From Rothia mucilaginosa ATCC 25296 (lineage in GTDB: Bacteria; Actinomycetota; Actinomycetes; Actinomycetales; Micrococcaceae), in contig NZ_ACVO01000010.1 of NCBI RefSeq assembly GCF_000175615.1, positions 1 through 64,000 on the forward strand: a DNA stretch of 64,000 bases, read 5' to 3'. Every line of letters starts with the position of its first letter. The stretch's first letter is position 1. A program made the translations under genes and the position numbers. The notes beneath the pieces are model-generated. The model saw only the letters and a program-made list of their open reading frames with translations, was not told where the DNA came from and made no database searches. Of this stretch, positions 17,639 to 27,077 are shown piece by piece.

Positions 17639-20600
17639 TTAAGAGGCGCGGCGGCGAGAACGCAGCACCATCGCAGTGCCAGCACCGAGCACCAGTGCGC
17701 CACCCACAGCCACAGACACCGCACCGAAACCAGTACGCGCCAGGCCGCCCTGCTGGGAGCTCACGCCACCCGACGCAGCAGACACACCGGACTGACCCAA
17801 AGAGCCGCCACCAGTACCACCACCGGAGACACCACCCGGGTACACGCCGCCAGCAGAACCATCAGCCGAACCCTCAGAGGAGCCCTGCGCGTTCACATCA
17901 CCGGCAGCGCCAGAAGCACCAGCCTGACCGGACTGACCAGCCTGCGCGGCACCAGACTTCGCGGAGCCGGGCTGGTTGGCACCAGCGGTACCGCCCGGGG
18001 TTGCCGAATCCACACGGCGCACACCACTAAAGTCGTCCGCAGCCGCGTTCGGGTCCTTCGGCACGGCAGTCTCAAACGAGCACGCATCCGACGCCTTCTT
18101 ACCCACAGCAACCGCAAGCTGCTGCACCGGGCTGTTCACCTCAGTACCATCAGCCAGGGTCGCGGAATAGTGCACGTCAAACATGTACTGACCGGGCTCA
18201 GAGAACACCCAGTTCGCGTGCGCGTGCGTCGCGTAATCAATGTCGATCGTGGTCTTGCCGGTCGTCGAATCCAGCAGCACATCCGCACCATTCAGCGACT
18301 CAGTGAACATGCCAAAGCGCGCACCCTCAGGCATAACCTTCGGAACCACGTGCAGGCGCACGGGGCCGCGCAGCTGCGAGTAGTCAATGTCCTGCGTGTT
18401 GTAGCCGGGCCAGGGCAGGCCGCTCTGCTGGGTCTGCGGCAGGCCGTAGAAGGCGGTACCGACCGGGCCCATGAAGTTCAGCTTCTCATCAGCCATACGT
18501 TCGGTGCGCACACGGCGGGCGTTCTCGCTGACCGTCCACACGACCGAATCGAGCGGGCGCACCGTCGAATCAGCGTCAATGATGCCGCTGTCATCACGCA
18601 GACCCACGGACAGCTGGCGGTCCTTCAGGGTCGCCTGAATGTCCAGGTGGCCGTGCGAAATCTTGGTGCGACCGTCAATCTGACCAGGCACGCACTGGTT
18701 ACCCGGGGTTCCGGGGGTGGACGGCTGCGCAGACGGCGCCGGGCTAGTCGGAGCAGGTGCGCTCGGGGTCGGGTTCGCGGGCGCCGGAGTCGTCGGAGCC
18801 GGAGTGGAGGGCACCGGAGCAGGCACGCTCGGCTCTGCGGAGGGGGTCGGCACCGCAGGCACGGTCGGAACCTCGCTGGGGGACACCGACGGAACGGTGC
18901 TGGGCTCAGCGGTCGGAGCCTCGGAAGGAGCCTCGCTCGGCTCAGCGCTAGGAGCTTCAGTCGGCGCGACGGTAGGCTCAGCGCTCGGCGACGGATCCAC
19001 CGGAGCAGGCTTCGGCGCATCACTAATGGGTGCGCTATCGGGAGCCAAAGCACCGTGCGCAGTGTACTTGGTGCCCGGCTCGTAGTTCGCCGCAACCTCA
19101 GTGGTGGAGGCGGAAGCGTTCATATCCGGGTGGGTCAGCATCTTCACGCGCAGAGCCGTGCCCTTGTAGAACGACTCATCACGGAAGGTAAAACGCGCCA
19201 CACCATCCTCAACGGAGCCTTCCAGGTCGAGGTACGGGTAGACCGGGTCATCCTGGGCGTAGAAGCCGCCGCGCATGAAGCCGCGCACCTTCGGGTCCTT
19301 GAAGCGGACCTCAACGGTGCTGAAGCCGTTGCCGTTCGGGGTGACGGTCACGTCGTAGTCCATGCTGGTCGGCGTGTACTGCTGGGTGCTGAGTACGGTG
19401 TTCGCCTGATCCGGGATTTCTTCGGGCCAGGAACCGTTACCGTCATCGCTGTACACGCTCTCAGCCTTGCCGGGCTCGTAGGTGAGCTTGTGCGAGATCC
19501 AGCGGGACGCCTCCGCGCTGTTCGCATCGGAGGTGTCGGGGGTGAAGACAGCCTGCAGCTGGGAACCCTCGCTACCGAGCATTTCAGACCAGGTGGCGGT
19601 ACCGTTCACGACCGGCAGGTCGGTCAGGAAGTAGCCGTTGTTGTACAGGGTCAGGGTGCCCTTGAGGTTCTTGTTCGCGGCGGTGAAGGTGATGTCGCTG
19701 AGCTTGTCGTCGGCGTCCTTGTTCTTAGCCGGGTCGGCGTCCAGGCGGTGCGGTGCCACGGACAGCACGTACTTTGCGGCGTCCAGGTCACCGACGGGTG
19801 CCGCGTTGTAGCGGTCGACGGTGGGCACGGCGGTGGGGGTGCCGTCACCGAGCACGGGCTGCATGCCACCAACCTGCCAGACCAGCTTCGACGGCTTGGA
19901 GCTAATGATGCGGCCGTCGGTGGAGCGCGCCACGGTGCGGTAGGTGACCACGTAGCGGCCGGGGCGGGTGAAGGTCGTGGTGTTGTGGGTGTGGCTACCT
20001 TTGTCGAGCAGCCAGGAGTGCCAGCCGGTCGAGCTGCTGGAGAGCATACGGTACACGTCAGCGGGGGCGTCGTCCGGGTTGTAGCGGAAGAGCTCCATAC
20101 GGCCGGGGCCCTCAACGGAGAGAATGTCGGTAGCGAACACGCCGTCACGGAAACGCTCAGTGGGCACCTTCGTGGATGCGCCCAGGCCAGCCCAGATGGG
20201 GTCCTGGTTGCCGTAGGTCAGGTGCGGTGCCATGTAGAGGGTCTGGCCGGGTTCGCCGAGGAACGCCAGGGAGGGCGAGTCGCCCAGGGTCATGGTGTAC
20301 TGCGACTTGCCGTCCCTGGTGCTGTAGCCCTTGCCGACCCAGTTGACGGTCTTGTCCAGTTCGTAGGTGTCTGCACCGGTCTTGTAGGGGTTCGCCTCGT
20401 TCATGAGGACGAAGGTGCCGTTCTGCTCGTCCCAGTATGCCTTGGGGGCGTCAACGTGGCCCTTGGTGGTGACGATTTTGCCGTCGTCGGGGCCTGCTGC
20501 GGCGGGCAGGGAGGGGGCAGCGCCGGCGAGCGCGAGCAGTGCTGCGGCGGAAAGGAATGCGGCTGCGCGGCGGAGGGCGGGCTTGCCGCCAGGGATGAAG

Positions 20601-20653
20601 AGTGCGGGGGTGTGTGTGGTGACCCGTCGTTGGGTCTGCTTCTGAGAGCTCAT
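17639..20653 (-). CDS. Wall-anchored ABC-transporter-associated repeat protein (LARTG type)
   Basis: A 1004-residue exported protein. The ATG at 20653 follows GAAAGG and gives a long signal peptide ending near 'SLPAAAG'. Two actinobacterial surface-anchored repeat domains (TIGR03769 type) are visible. The first starts 'GHVDAPKAYWDEQNG' and ends in 'HTHNTTTFTRPGRY'; the second starts 'GHLDIQATLKDR' and ends in 'HAHANWVFSEPGQY'. Between them lies a Pro/Ser/Glu/Ala-rich stalk of ~100 residues, likely wall-spanning. The C-terminus has LARTG, a hydrophobic helix and RRRAS, a sortase signal. It is divergent from, and shares a regulatory region with, the rest of the locus. The layout fits the TIGR03773 wall protein group; a role in metal or cofactor capture is inferred. 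Confidence 0.88.
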   Translation of the reverse strand: MSSQKQTQRRVTTHTPALFIPGGKPALRRAAAFLSAAALLALAGAAPSLPAAAGPDDGKIVTTKGHVDAPKAYWDEQNGTFVLMNEANPYKTGADTYELDKTVNWVGKGYSTRDGKSQYTMTLGDSPSLAFLGEPGQTLYMAPHLTYGNQDPIWAGLGASTKVPTERFRDGVFATDILSVEGPGRMELFRYNPDDAPADVYRMLSSSSTGWHSWLLDKGSHTHNTTTFTRPGRYVVTYRTVARSTDGRIISSKPSKLVWQVGGMQPVLGDGTPTAVPTVDRYNAAPVGDLDAAKYVLSVAPHRLDADPAKNKDADDKLSDITFTAANKNLKGTLTLYNNGYFLTDLPVVNGTATWSEMLGSEGSQLQAVFTPDTSDANSAEASRWISHKLTYEPGKAESVYSDDGNGSWPEEIPDQANTVLSTQQYTPTSMDYDVTVTPNGNGFSTVEVRFKDPKVRGFMRGGFYAQDDPVYPYLDLEGSVEDGVARFTFRDESFYKGTALRVKMLTHPDMNASASTTEVAANYEPGTKYTAHGALAPDSAPISDAPKPAPVDPSPSAEPTVAPTEAPSAEPSEAPSEAPTAEPSTVPSVSPSEVPTVPAVPTPSAEPSVPAPVPSTPAPTTPAPANPTPSAPAPTSPAPSAQPSTPGTPGNQCVPGQIDGRTKISHGHLDIQATLKDRQLSVGLRDDSGIIDADSTVRPLDSVVWTVSENARRVRTERMADEKLNFMGPVGTAFYGLPQTQQSGLPWPGYNTQDIDYSQLRGPVRLHVVPKVMPEGARFGMFTESLNGADVLLDSTTGKTTIDIDYATHAHANWVFSEPGQYMFDVHYSATLADGTEVNSPVQQLAVAVGKKASDACSFETAVPKDPNAAADDFSGVRRVDSATPGGTAGANQPGSAKSGAAQAGQSGQAGASGAAGDVNAQGSSEGSADGSAGGVYPGGVSGGGTGGGSLGQSGVSAASGGVSSQQGGLARTGFGAVSVAVGGALVLGAGTAMVLRSRRRAS

Positions 20654-20703
20654 GACAACCTTTCTCATTTTTCTATTTCTTAGGGTAGCTCTTTTGCAAA
20701 TAA

Positions 20704-20740
20704 TTGTCATTTAGAACCTAAGTGAGTATAGTGATTCTCA
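20704..20740 (+). promoter_or_regulatory. Promoter with embedded palindrome in the wall-protein divergent region
   Basis: TTGTCA (20704-20709), 17 bp, TATAGT (20727-20732) is a near-consensus promoter for the rightward operon. Its spacer contains TTAG-AAC-CTAA (20712-20722) and the -10 overlaps the imperfect repeat TGAG...CTCA (20723-20740). Such placement is typical of repressor operators. The half-site resembles DtxR/IdeR or MntR-like sites only loosely, so the regulator is unknown. Confidence 0.65.
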
Positions 20741-20927
20741 GAAACACGTGTGCGCCGAGGCGCGCCCAAAAACGCACACCACGTACATCCACAAAGAGAA
20801 AAACACGGCAGAGCGCACCCCGGACGCAGGGGAGAAACCGGCAACAGGCCGCCGGACCCAGCACCGGGCAAGCCCCGAAAGCATCGGGCAACGCGCCAGC
20901 CAACGAGCAGTCATCCAAGGAGCCACC

Positions 20928-23288
20928 ATGCAAGGACGCACCAAACCTCTGAGCCTACTCAGCGCAACCACCCTCGGATGCACCCTCGCACTCGGGGCAC
21001 CCCTCGCCCTCCCCCAGGTCGGCACCTTCACCGCCGCACAGGCGCAGGAAAACCAGGCGCAGGAAAACCAGACCGGCACCCAGGCAGGCACCGAGTCGCG
21101 CGGTTACGTCAACTACGAAGGCGACTACGTCATCGCGGGCGTACACACCGAAATGCTCAACGCATTCCTCGACGGCAACCAGTTCACCCTCGCCACCCTC
21201 GCAGACACCGCCCCGGGCCAGCAGGGACGATTCAACCCCGCCCGCACCGTCTTCCACCTGCCCGACGTCGAGGATGCACACACCAAGGTCGTAGCAGGCT
21301 ACGACTACATTGCCCCCGAAGGCACCGACATCTTCTACATTCCCTCCACCCGCACCCGCGGCCTGCTCTACCCCGGCCTCGGCGCGGAAGGAATCCGCCC
21401 CGGCGCGCTCAAGGACAACACCATCAACCTTGAACTCGTGCGCAGCAGCGTACCCGAAGGCGGCCGCGCCGAAGTCTTCACCGAATCCGGCCGCGACAAC
21501 CCGCGCGTTTTCAGCACCAACGACAAGCTCGCACCGCACACCATCACCTCTGGCGGTCACGAGCACCTCAGCTGGGCATTCACCCGCGCAGGCATCTACC
21601 AGCTGACGTTCCGCGCCACCGCAACCCTTGCCGACGGCACCCCGGTCAGCTCCGAGGCGACCTACACCATCGCCGTGGGCACTAACGCTGAGGACGGCTT
21701 CAAGCTCCTGAACGCACAGAACGCCGCAAAGGAAGCGACCAAGGACGCCACGAGTGAGGCAACCACTACCCCCGAGGCGACCTCCACCGCTACCGAGAGC
21801 GCCACCAGCAGCCCCAGCGCATCTACCTCCGCGAGTGCTGAGGCGAGTGCATCTGCTGAGGCGAGCGCATCCACCGGTATTCGCCGCGTGGATGAATCCG
21901 TGAACGGTCAGAACGCCGCGCAGGTGACCGACCCGAACGGTGCGAAGGCGGCGGCGAATGGTGAGCAGGCGTCCCAGGGCGGATCCGGTGTAACCGCTAT
22001 CAGCGGCACCGACAACACCAATAACGGCTCTGACAAGGGTGAAAACAAGGACGGCAATGCCACCAGCGCGAAGGGATCCAGTGTGAAGGGCTCCAACGCC
22101 CAGAACATCAGCGCGCCCAGCAATAGCGGTAACGGCGGCGGTATTACCGGCAACGGCGTACTGTCCTCCGGTCTGCCCGGCAGCCTGAACCAGCAGTGCA
22201 TCGCCACCGAGGTTCCCGCCGAAGATGCCAAGGGCTCTAAGGACTCCAAGGACGCTCAGAAGGACAACAAGCAGAGCAACCAGGCAGCCCAGGCACCGAC
22301 CAGCATCCCCACCCTCGCCGTGGTCAACACCGCCGAGCACAGCGGCCGTGAAGAAGTCACCCACGGCCACTTCGACGTGGGCCCGATCCTCAACGGCGGC
22401 AACCTCACCAGCAGCGTGAAGGACGACCGCACCAGCCCCGCCCGCCACATCTCCCCCGGCGCCCTCGAGTTCGTGCTCAATGACGCCGCGAAGATCAACC
22501 TGCCCGCAGGCATGGAGAACATCGCCCCGGCGGGCACCCCCGTGCACATGATCGGTGCAACCCAGCAGCAGGGCGTGCCCTGGCTCGGCTGGAGCACCCA
22601 GGACCCCGAACTGCTCAAGCAGCTCGACGGCCCCGTCACCATGAGCCTCAACGGTTTTGAGGGCCCTGGCACCATGTCCACCTTCCTCTCCGGCAACTTC
22701 GGTTCCGCCGGTCAGCAGGTCTTCGATTCGCGGAGCGGCGGCTCCTTCCAGGTGCCCGCAAACACCCACCAGCACAGCAACTGGGTGTTCACCGCTGAGG
22801 GTCGCTACACCGTGACCATCGGCTGGACTGCACGCCTGAAGAACGGCCAGCAGGTCAGCAGCGAATCGGTTCTGCACTTCACCGTCGGCAACCCCGATAA
22901 CGCCCCGGCAAGCAACAACGCGCAGGGTTCGGCAGACACCAAGCAGGACGGCGGCAACGCTAACAGCGCTAACGGCGCCAACAACGGCGGCGAGAAGAGC
23001 ACCGCAAAGAACCCCGTCAACGGTACCGTAGACGAAGCCACCGGCATCGTCACCAAGCCCGACGGATCCAAGGTGCGCATCGTCGGTAAGACCGCCTCCG
23101 GTGAGGATTGCGCCCTGACCAGCCAGGAACTCGCGAACGCCCAGAAGGCAGCCGCGGCGGGTAAGCTGCCGAACACCGGTGTGGTCATCGACCCGTTCAT
23201 GGTCAGCACCTCCATTCTGGCGCTGGCACTCGGTGCCATGATTCTGCGTTCGGCACGCCGAAAGGGCCGCAGCGGTGACACCGCATAG
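20928..23288 (+). CDS. Wall-anchored repeat protein of the ABC transporter locus (LPNTG type)
   Basis: A 786-residue protein. The ATG at 20928 has AAGGA seven bases upstream and gives a signal peptide (MQGRTKPLSLLSATTLGC ... AQAQ). Two repeat domains follow. Domain 1 has 'GLLYPGLGAEG' and 'GGHEHLSWAFTRAGIY' (mature N-terminal third). Domain 2 has 'GHFDVGPILNGG', 'QQGVPWLGWSTQD' and 'NTHQHSNWVFTAEGRY'. A low-complexity Ala/Ser/Thr/Asn linker separates them. The C-terminus is LPNTG, a hydrophobic helix and RRKGRSGDTA: a classic sortase substrate. Its end overlaps the GTG of the binding-protein gene by 14 nt, so translation is coupled. Confidence 0.88.
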   Translation: MQGRTKPLSLLSATTLGCTLALGAPLALPQVGTFTAAQAQENQAQENQTGTQAGTESRGYVNYEGDYVIAGVHTEMLNAFLDGNQFTLATLADTAPGQQGRFNPARTVFHLPDVEDAHTKVVAGYDYIAPEGTDIFYIPSTRTRGLLYPGLGAEGIRPGALKDNTINLELVRSSVPEGGRAEVFTESGRDNPRVFSTNDKLAPHTITSGGHEHLSWAFTRAGIYQLTFRATATLADGTPVSSEATYTIAVGTNAEDGFKLLNAQNAAKEATKDATSEATTTPEATSTATESATSSPSASTSASAEASASAEASASTGIRRVDESVNGQNAAQVTDPNGAKAAANGEQASQGGSGVTAISGTDNTNNGSDKGENKDGNATSAKGSSVKGSNAQNISAPSNSGNGGGITGNGVLSSGLPGSLNQQCIATEVPAEDAKGSKDSKDAQKDNKQSNQAAQAPTSIPTLAVVNTAEHSGREEVTHGHFDVGPILNGGNLTSSVKDDRTSPARHISPGALEFVLNDAAKINLPAGMENIAPAGTPVHMIGATQQQGVPWLGWSTQDPELLKQLDGPVTMSLNGFEGPGTMSTFLSGNFGSAGQQVFDSRSGGSFQVPANTHQHSNWVFTAEGRYTVTIGWTARLKNGQQVSSESVLHFTVGNPDNAPASNNAQGSADTKQDGGNANSANGANNGGEKSTAKNPVNGTVDEATGIVTKPDGSKVRIVGKTASGEDCALTSQELANAQKAAAAGKLPNTGVVIDPFMVSTSILALALGAMILRSARRKGRSGDTA

Positions 23289-25026
23289 CGGGCATACCGG
23301 CAACCACGCACACGCTTATAGTCGGCGAACCGCCCTCACCCTCGCCTCCCGTATTGCGGTGGGCGCGGGGGTGGGGGCTGGTGCCTTCGCACTGAGCGGA
23401 TGCGCCAGCACCGTGAACGCTTCCTCCGACCGGATGCGCGTGGTCGCCACAACCCCAATTCTGGCGGATTTGGCACAGCAGATTGCAGGAGAGCGCGCCA
23501 GCGTGCACTCCCTGGTGCCCGCCGGTGCTGACCCGCACTCGTATGAGCCGAGCCTGCGCGATATCCGCGATGTCGCCTACGCCCGCTGCGCCCTGACGAA
23601 CGGTCTGCTGCTGGAGCAGCGTAAGCTCAGCAAAATGGTTGAGGCGAACCTGCCCGCCGGGGTTGTGTCCGTGGCGGTTGCGGAGAAGATTGAGCAGTAC
23701 GGCGGCAAGCTGGAAGCCATTGTTGAGGATGCCTCCCTGGACTCCATCTGGCTGGGTTTGCGTGTTGAAGAGGGCGGGCAGAACGAATCTGCCCCCGCCG
23801 ACTCTTCGGATGCAGGCATGCGCTTTGAAGTGCAGAGCGTGCGGGCGCGGACCTCTACCGATTCGTCGAATGCGCAGTTGGCGGCGTTCATTACGCAGAC
23901 CTTCGGTGCGGTGGAGATGCTGTGCGATTCGCATGCGCGCGGCGTGAACCTCACCCATGAGGGGGACACCGCGATCCGCACCGGCGATATGGGTTCGCTG
24001 GAGCTTCCGTTGCAGGCGCATACGCACCTGTCGTGGGCGTTTAGTGATGCCGGCGAGTACGCCATCGAGCTGAGCGCCACCGCGGTCAATGCGCCGGAGT
24101 CGGTGCGTTCTTCGCGCGGCACCCTGTACTGCGCGGTCGGTCGTGACCCGCAACAGCTGGTGGACCGTCTGGCGAAGGAACAGAACGTTTCTGTCTCGGA
24201 CATCAAGGTTCTTTCCGCAGGCCACGCCGATATTACGGCACGCACCGGCGACGGCAGGCTCGTGCTTCGCGCGGATTCCTCCCAGGGCGCCGTAGAGTAC
24301 GAACTGAACCACACCGTGGTCGCGGTCCCCTCCCGCACCCTGCAGGAGGTGCCCGCCGGCGGTAGCTACCGTTTCCTGCGGTCGGGTGCTTCGGAGCATC
24401 GCGGTCAGGTGTACCTGCTGGCGCAGGCCGTTCTGGGCAAGCACGTGCACGGCGAAATCGACCCGCACATTTGGCATTCGGTGCCGAACGCGAAGGCGAG
24501 CGTGCAGGTCATTCGTGACGCGCTCACCTCCGCCGATCCGGAGGGTGCGAGCGAGTATGTGACCCGCACCGAGCAGGTCATGAAGGAGCTTGACGCCTTG
24601 GACGCTCAGCTGCGTCAGGTGTACGGAGGCCTGCCGGAGTCGGCACGCAACCTGGTCACCACGCACGACGGCTACCGCTACCTGGCGAGCACCTACGGGT
24701 TGCACATTGCCGGTTTTGTGAGTGCCAGTGCCAGCGGCGAGCCGAGCATTCAGCAGCGTCAGCGTCTGCGTCGCACGGTCGAGGATTTGAAGGTTCCAGC
24801 AATTTATCTAGACAAGTCCACGGCGATGCGTTCGCCAGTTCTGACGGAACTGGCTCGGGAGGCTCAGGTGCGTACCGGGGTACTCTATTCGGACACTCTG
24901 GATGCGCAGGCTCCTCACTACGCGCAGATGATGCTGGCGAATGCTCACACGATTGCGCTGTGCTCGGGGGCTAGTTCTGGCGGCAATTCTTCGGGTGCTA
25001 GCTGCTCGGAGGCAAGCACCTCATAA
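23275..25026 (+). CDS. Anchored-repeat ABC transporter substrate-binding lipoprotein (cluster A-1 metal type)
   Basis: A 583-residue protein, about twice the usual ~300 for ZnuA/PsaA-type binding proteins. It starts at GTG inside the previous gene. Twin Arg at 17-18 and lipobox LSGC (Cys43) indicate an exported lipoprotein. The metal-binding fold is split. Its first half ('VVATTPILADLAQQIAG', 'GADPHSYEPS' with a likely ligand His) is followed by an insertion of ~250 residues that includes the locus repeat ('AHTHLSWAFSDAGEY', 'AGHADITARTGDG'). The second half then resumes with 'HVHGEIDPHIWHSVPNA', 'YGLHIAGFVSASASGEPS' and 'YSDTLDAQAP'. This matches the TIGR03772 architecture. The cargo is probably Zn or Mn by family, not proven. 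Confidence 0.87.
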   Translation: MTPHSGHTGNHAHAYSRRTALTLASRIAVGAGVGAGAFALSGCASTVNASSDRMRVVATTPILADLAQQIAGERASVHSLVPAGADPHSYEPSLRDIRDVAYARCALTNGLLLEQRKLSKMVEANLPAGVVSVAVAEKIEQYGGKLEAIVEDASLDSIWLGLRVEEGGQNESAPADSSDAGMRFEVQSVRARTSTDSSNAQLAAFITQTFGAVEMLCDSHARGVNLTHEGDTAIRTGDMGSLELPLQAHTHLSWAFSDAGEYAIELSATAVNAPESVRSSRGTLYCAVGRDPQQLVDRLAKEQNVSVSDIKVLSAGHADITARTGDGRLVLRADSSQGAVEYELNHTVVAVPSRTLQEVPAGGSYRFLRSGASEHRGQVYLLAQAVLGKHVHGEIDPHIWHSVPNAKASVQVIRDALTSADPEGASEYVTRTEQVMKELDALDAQLRQVYGGLPESARNLVTTHDGYRYLASTYGLHIAGFVSASASGEPSIQQRQRLRRTVEDLKVPAIYLDKSTAMRSPVLTELAREAQVRTGVLYSDTLDAQAPHYAQMMLANAHTIALCSGASSGGNSSGASCSEASTS

Positions 25027-25119
25027 CCCGGTTTTAAGCTACCCACAAGCTCATATAGCCGTATCAGCATATAGATAATCTTTCACACACCGTTTCGGTC
25101 ATGATCCAAGGAAGTCCTC

Positions 25120-26202
25120 ATGATGAACTCAACCACCCCCTCCCGTTCCTCACGTAGCCGCGCCCTGCCCGCCCTGGCTCTGGGCGCCAGCCTCATACTT
25201 GCACCCCTGGGTGTGGCACACGCGGAGACCACCCCGGCAACCGCAGAGAGCGCCTCGGCTCAGCCAAGCGACAGCAACCTCAGCCGCGGCGAGCGCGCCC
25301 TCACCCAGACCCTGTCTGCGGAGCAGCCGGTCGCATCCGGCCGCACCGAAATTTCCGCCGGCCACGTGGATATGGGTCCGCGTTTCAATAACGGCAAGTT
25401 TGAGCTCATGCTCCACGACGACCACGGCGAAACCCCCGTCTGGCGCAGCCTGGACGAGGTCATCTACCGCGGTAGCGACCAGGCAATCCTTGAGGTGCCG
25501 AACGACCCGCGCTACTCCTTCGTGGGTGCGCCCGCCGGCTCTAAGGTGTACGTCATTCCGCAGACCGAAACTAAGGGCGTAATCTGGCCGGGTTGGAACA
25601 CTCAGGATCCGCAGCTGGTGTCCAAGCTGAACCGCGGCGTGAACCTGACCCTGGAGCAGGTGAGCGGCCCCGGCACGTTCAGCCTGTACCTGGAGAACGG
25701 CAACTTCTCGGCACCGCAGGTGCTGTGGTCCTCGACCAAGAGTGAGCCGCAGAAGCTGTGGGTGGAGAAGAACACTCACACCCACGCGAACTGGGTGTTC
25801 ACCGCCCCCGGCGAGTACCTGCTGAAGGTCACCGCGAGCGCTGAGCTGTCTGACGGTTCGACTGTGTCTGATACCCGCTACCTGAAGTTTGCGGTGGGTG
25901 ATTCTGCGAATGCTGATACCCTGTACGCGATGGAGGCGCAGGCGCGCGGTTCCTCGGATTCTGCATCCTCGGGTTCGGCTTCTTCTGCTTCTCAGGCCGC
26001 CGGTACCCAGGCATCCGGTTCTTCTTCTGCCGCCGCAGCGAGCGATCAGAGCGGTTTCCGTGCTGAGTTCACGATTTCCTGGAGTCCTATTGTCGCTGGC
26101 ATCGTGGTCGTGGTGGGCGTGGGCGCATTCATCGCCTCCCGACGTCGCCGCTCCTCCGCGCAGCGTGAGGCTCTGGATGAAGTGCGCGGTGACCGTTCGT
26201 GA
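25120..26202 (+). CDS. Membrane-anchored single-repeat protein of the ABC transporter locus
   Basis: A 360-residue protein with RBS AAGGA and a signal peptide ending 'GVAHA'. One complete ~190-residue repeat domain follows: 'ISAGHVDMGPRFNNGKFEL', 'LHDDHGE', 'GVIWPGWNTQDPQL', 'NTHTHANWVFTAPGEY'. A Ser/Ala/Gly linker then leads to a C-terminal membrane helix ('WSPIVAGIVVVVGVGAFIA') and a basic cytoplasmic tail. There is no LPXTG-type motif, so it stays in the membrane rather than the wall. This is the cleanest copy of the repeat and shows the conserved GH.D, DD and H.H..W.F positions. It overlaps the ATPase start by 4 nt. Confidence 0.87.
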   Translation: MMNSTTPSRSSRSRALPALALGASLILAPLGVAHAETTPATAESASAQPSDSNLSRGERALTQTLSAEQPVASGRTEISAGHVDMGPRFNNGKFELMLHDDHGETPVWRSLDEVIYRGSDQAILEVPNDPRYSFVGAPAGSKVYVIPQTETKGVIWPGWNTQDPQLVSKLNRGVNLTLEQVSGPGTFSLYLENGNFSAPQVLWSSTKSEPQKLWVEKNTHTHANWVFTAPGEYLLKVTASAELSDGSTVSDTRYLKFAVGDSANADTLYAMEAQARGSSDSASSGSASSASQAAGTQASGSSSAAAASDQSGFRAEFTISWSPIVAGIVVVVGVGAFIASRRRRSSAQREALDEVRGDRS

Positions 26203-27077
26203 GCGCATCGGTAACAGCGGGTACTGAGCCCGTCCTAGAGATTTCAAACCTGTACGCCGGCTACGCGCGCCGTTCCATCCTCCAGGATCTGTCCCTGACC
26301 CTGGAGCGCGGCGAGTTTGCGGGTCTGATTGGTGCTAATGGTGCCGGTAAGACCACGCTACTGCGCACCATTTTGGGTCTGATTCGCCCGGCGTCCGGTC
26401 AGGTTCGGGTGCTGGGTGAGTCGCCGCGTGTGGCGCGTGCGCATATTGGTTATGTTCCGCAGAAGCACCAGTTCCAGTGGGATTTTCCGCTGACCGTTAA
26501 GGACACGGTGATGACCGGTCGCGTGCGTGAGATTGGGTTCTTCCGCCGCCCGGCGAAGAAGGATTGGGTGCAGGTTTTTTCGGCGATGGAACGCACCGAT
26601 GTTCTGCACCTGCAGGATGCTTCCATTGCGGAGCTTTCCGGTGGTCAGCGTCAGAGGGTTCTTTTGGCGCGCGCTTTGGCGGCGAACCCCTCCCTGCTAC
26701 TGTTGGATGAGCCGTTTACGGGCGTGGACGCGCCGACTCAGACCACTCTGACTCGCCTGTACCGTGAGTTGGCGGGTGAGGGCATCACGATTCTGATGTC
26801 TACGCACGACATGCTGGCGGCGCGTGAGTCCTGCTCACGTCTGTGCGGTGTGCGCGGCAATATTCACCTGGATGGTCCGGCGGACTCCTTTAGCCTGGAG
26901 CAGCTGCATACGTGGTTGCACGGTCACGATATTGAGGAGGCGCAGGGTCACGCCCGCACGGGCTTCACCTGTGCCGGTGGTGCGTTGGATGAGTACGGCC
27001 ACGAGCTGCCCGATTCCTGCGCTTCTGACTCTTCTCTCTCCCCCGCCCATACTGCTTCTACCGGGGGTGCCCGTTGA
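26199..27077 (+). CDS. Anchored-repeat ABC transporter ATP-binding subunit
   Basis: A 292-residue ATPase, GTG start overlapping the previous stop. Walker A is 'GANGAGKTT', the Q-loop lies in 'GYVPQKHQFQWDFP', the signature is LSGGQRQR, and Walker B is 'LLLLDEPFTGVD'; the switch His lies in 'STHDMLAARE'. It resembles ATPases of zinc/manganese importers (ZnuC/MntB) and matches the TIGR03771 context. A ~40-residue tail rich in Ser and Ala is unusual for the family. It powers the permease encoded immediately downstream, at the inner face of the membrane. Confidence 0.92.
   Translation: MSASVTAGTEPVLEISNLYAGYARRSILQDLSLTLERGEFAGLIGANGAGKTTLLRTILGLIRPASGQVRVLGESPRVARAHIGYVPQKHQFQWDFPLTVKDTVMTGRVREIGFFRRPAKKDWVQVFSAMERTDVLHLQDASIAELSGGQRQRVLLARALAANPSLLLLDEPFTGVDAPTQTTLTRLYRELAGEGITILMSTHDMLAARESCSRLCGVRGNIHLDGPADSFSLEQLHTWLHGHDIEEAQGHARTGFTCAGGALDEYGHELPDSCASDSSLSPAHTASTGGAR

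Noticed and set aside
18170..20683. An 837-codon plus-strand frame opposite the 1004-residue wall protein, and a similar minus-strand frame opposite the 786-residue one
   Set aside because: Antisense shadows of GC-rich repetitive genes; no RBS, signal peptide or recognisable motif.
20700..20745. Zur or IdeR binding site in the wall locus promoter
   Set aside because: The palindromes seen do not match the known TGATAATGATTATCA-like or TTAGGTTAGGCTAACCTAA consensus closely enough to name the regulator.
21720..21880. CRISPR-like or tandem repeat from Ser/Ala-rich stretches in wall proteins
   Set aside because: These are in-frame low-complexity linkers coding for AS and SE repeats; no regular repeat/spacer pattern exists here or elsewhere in the window.
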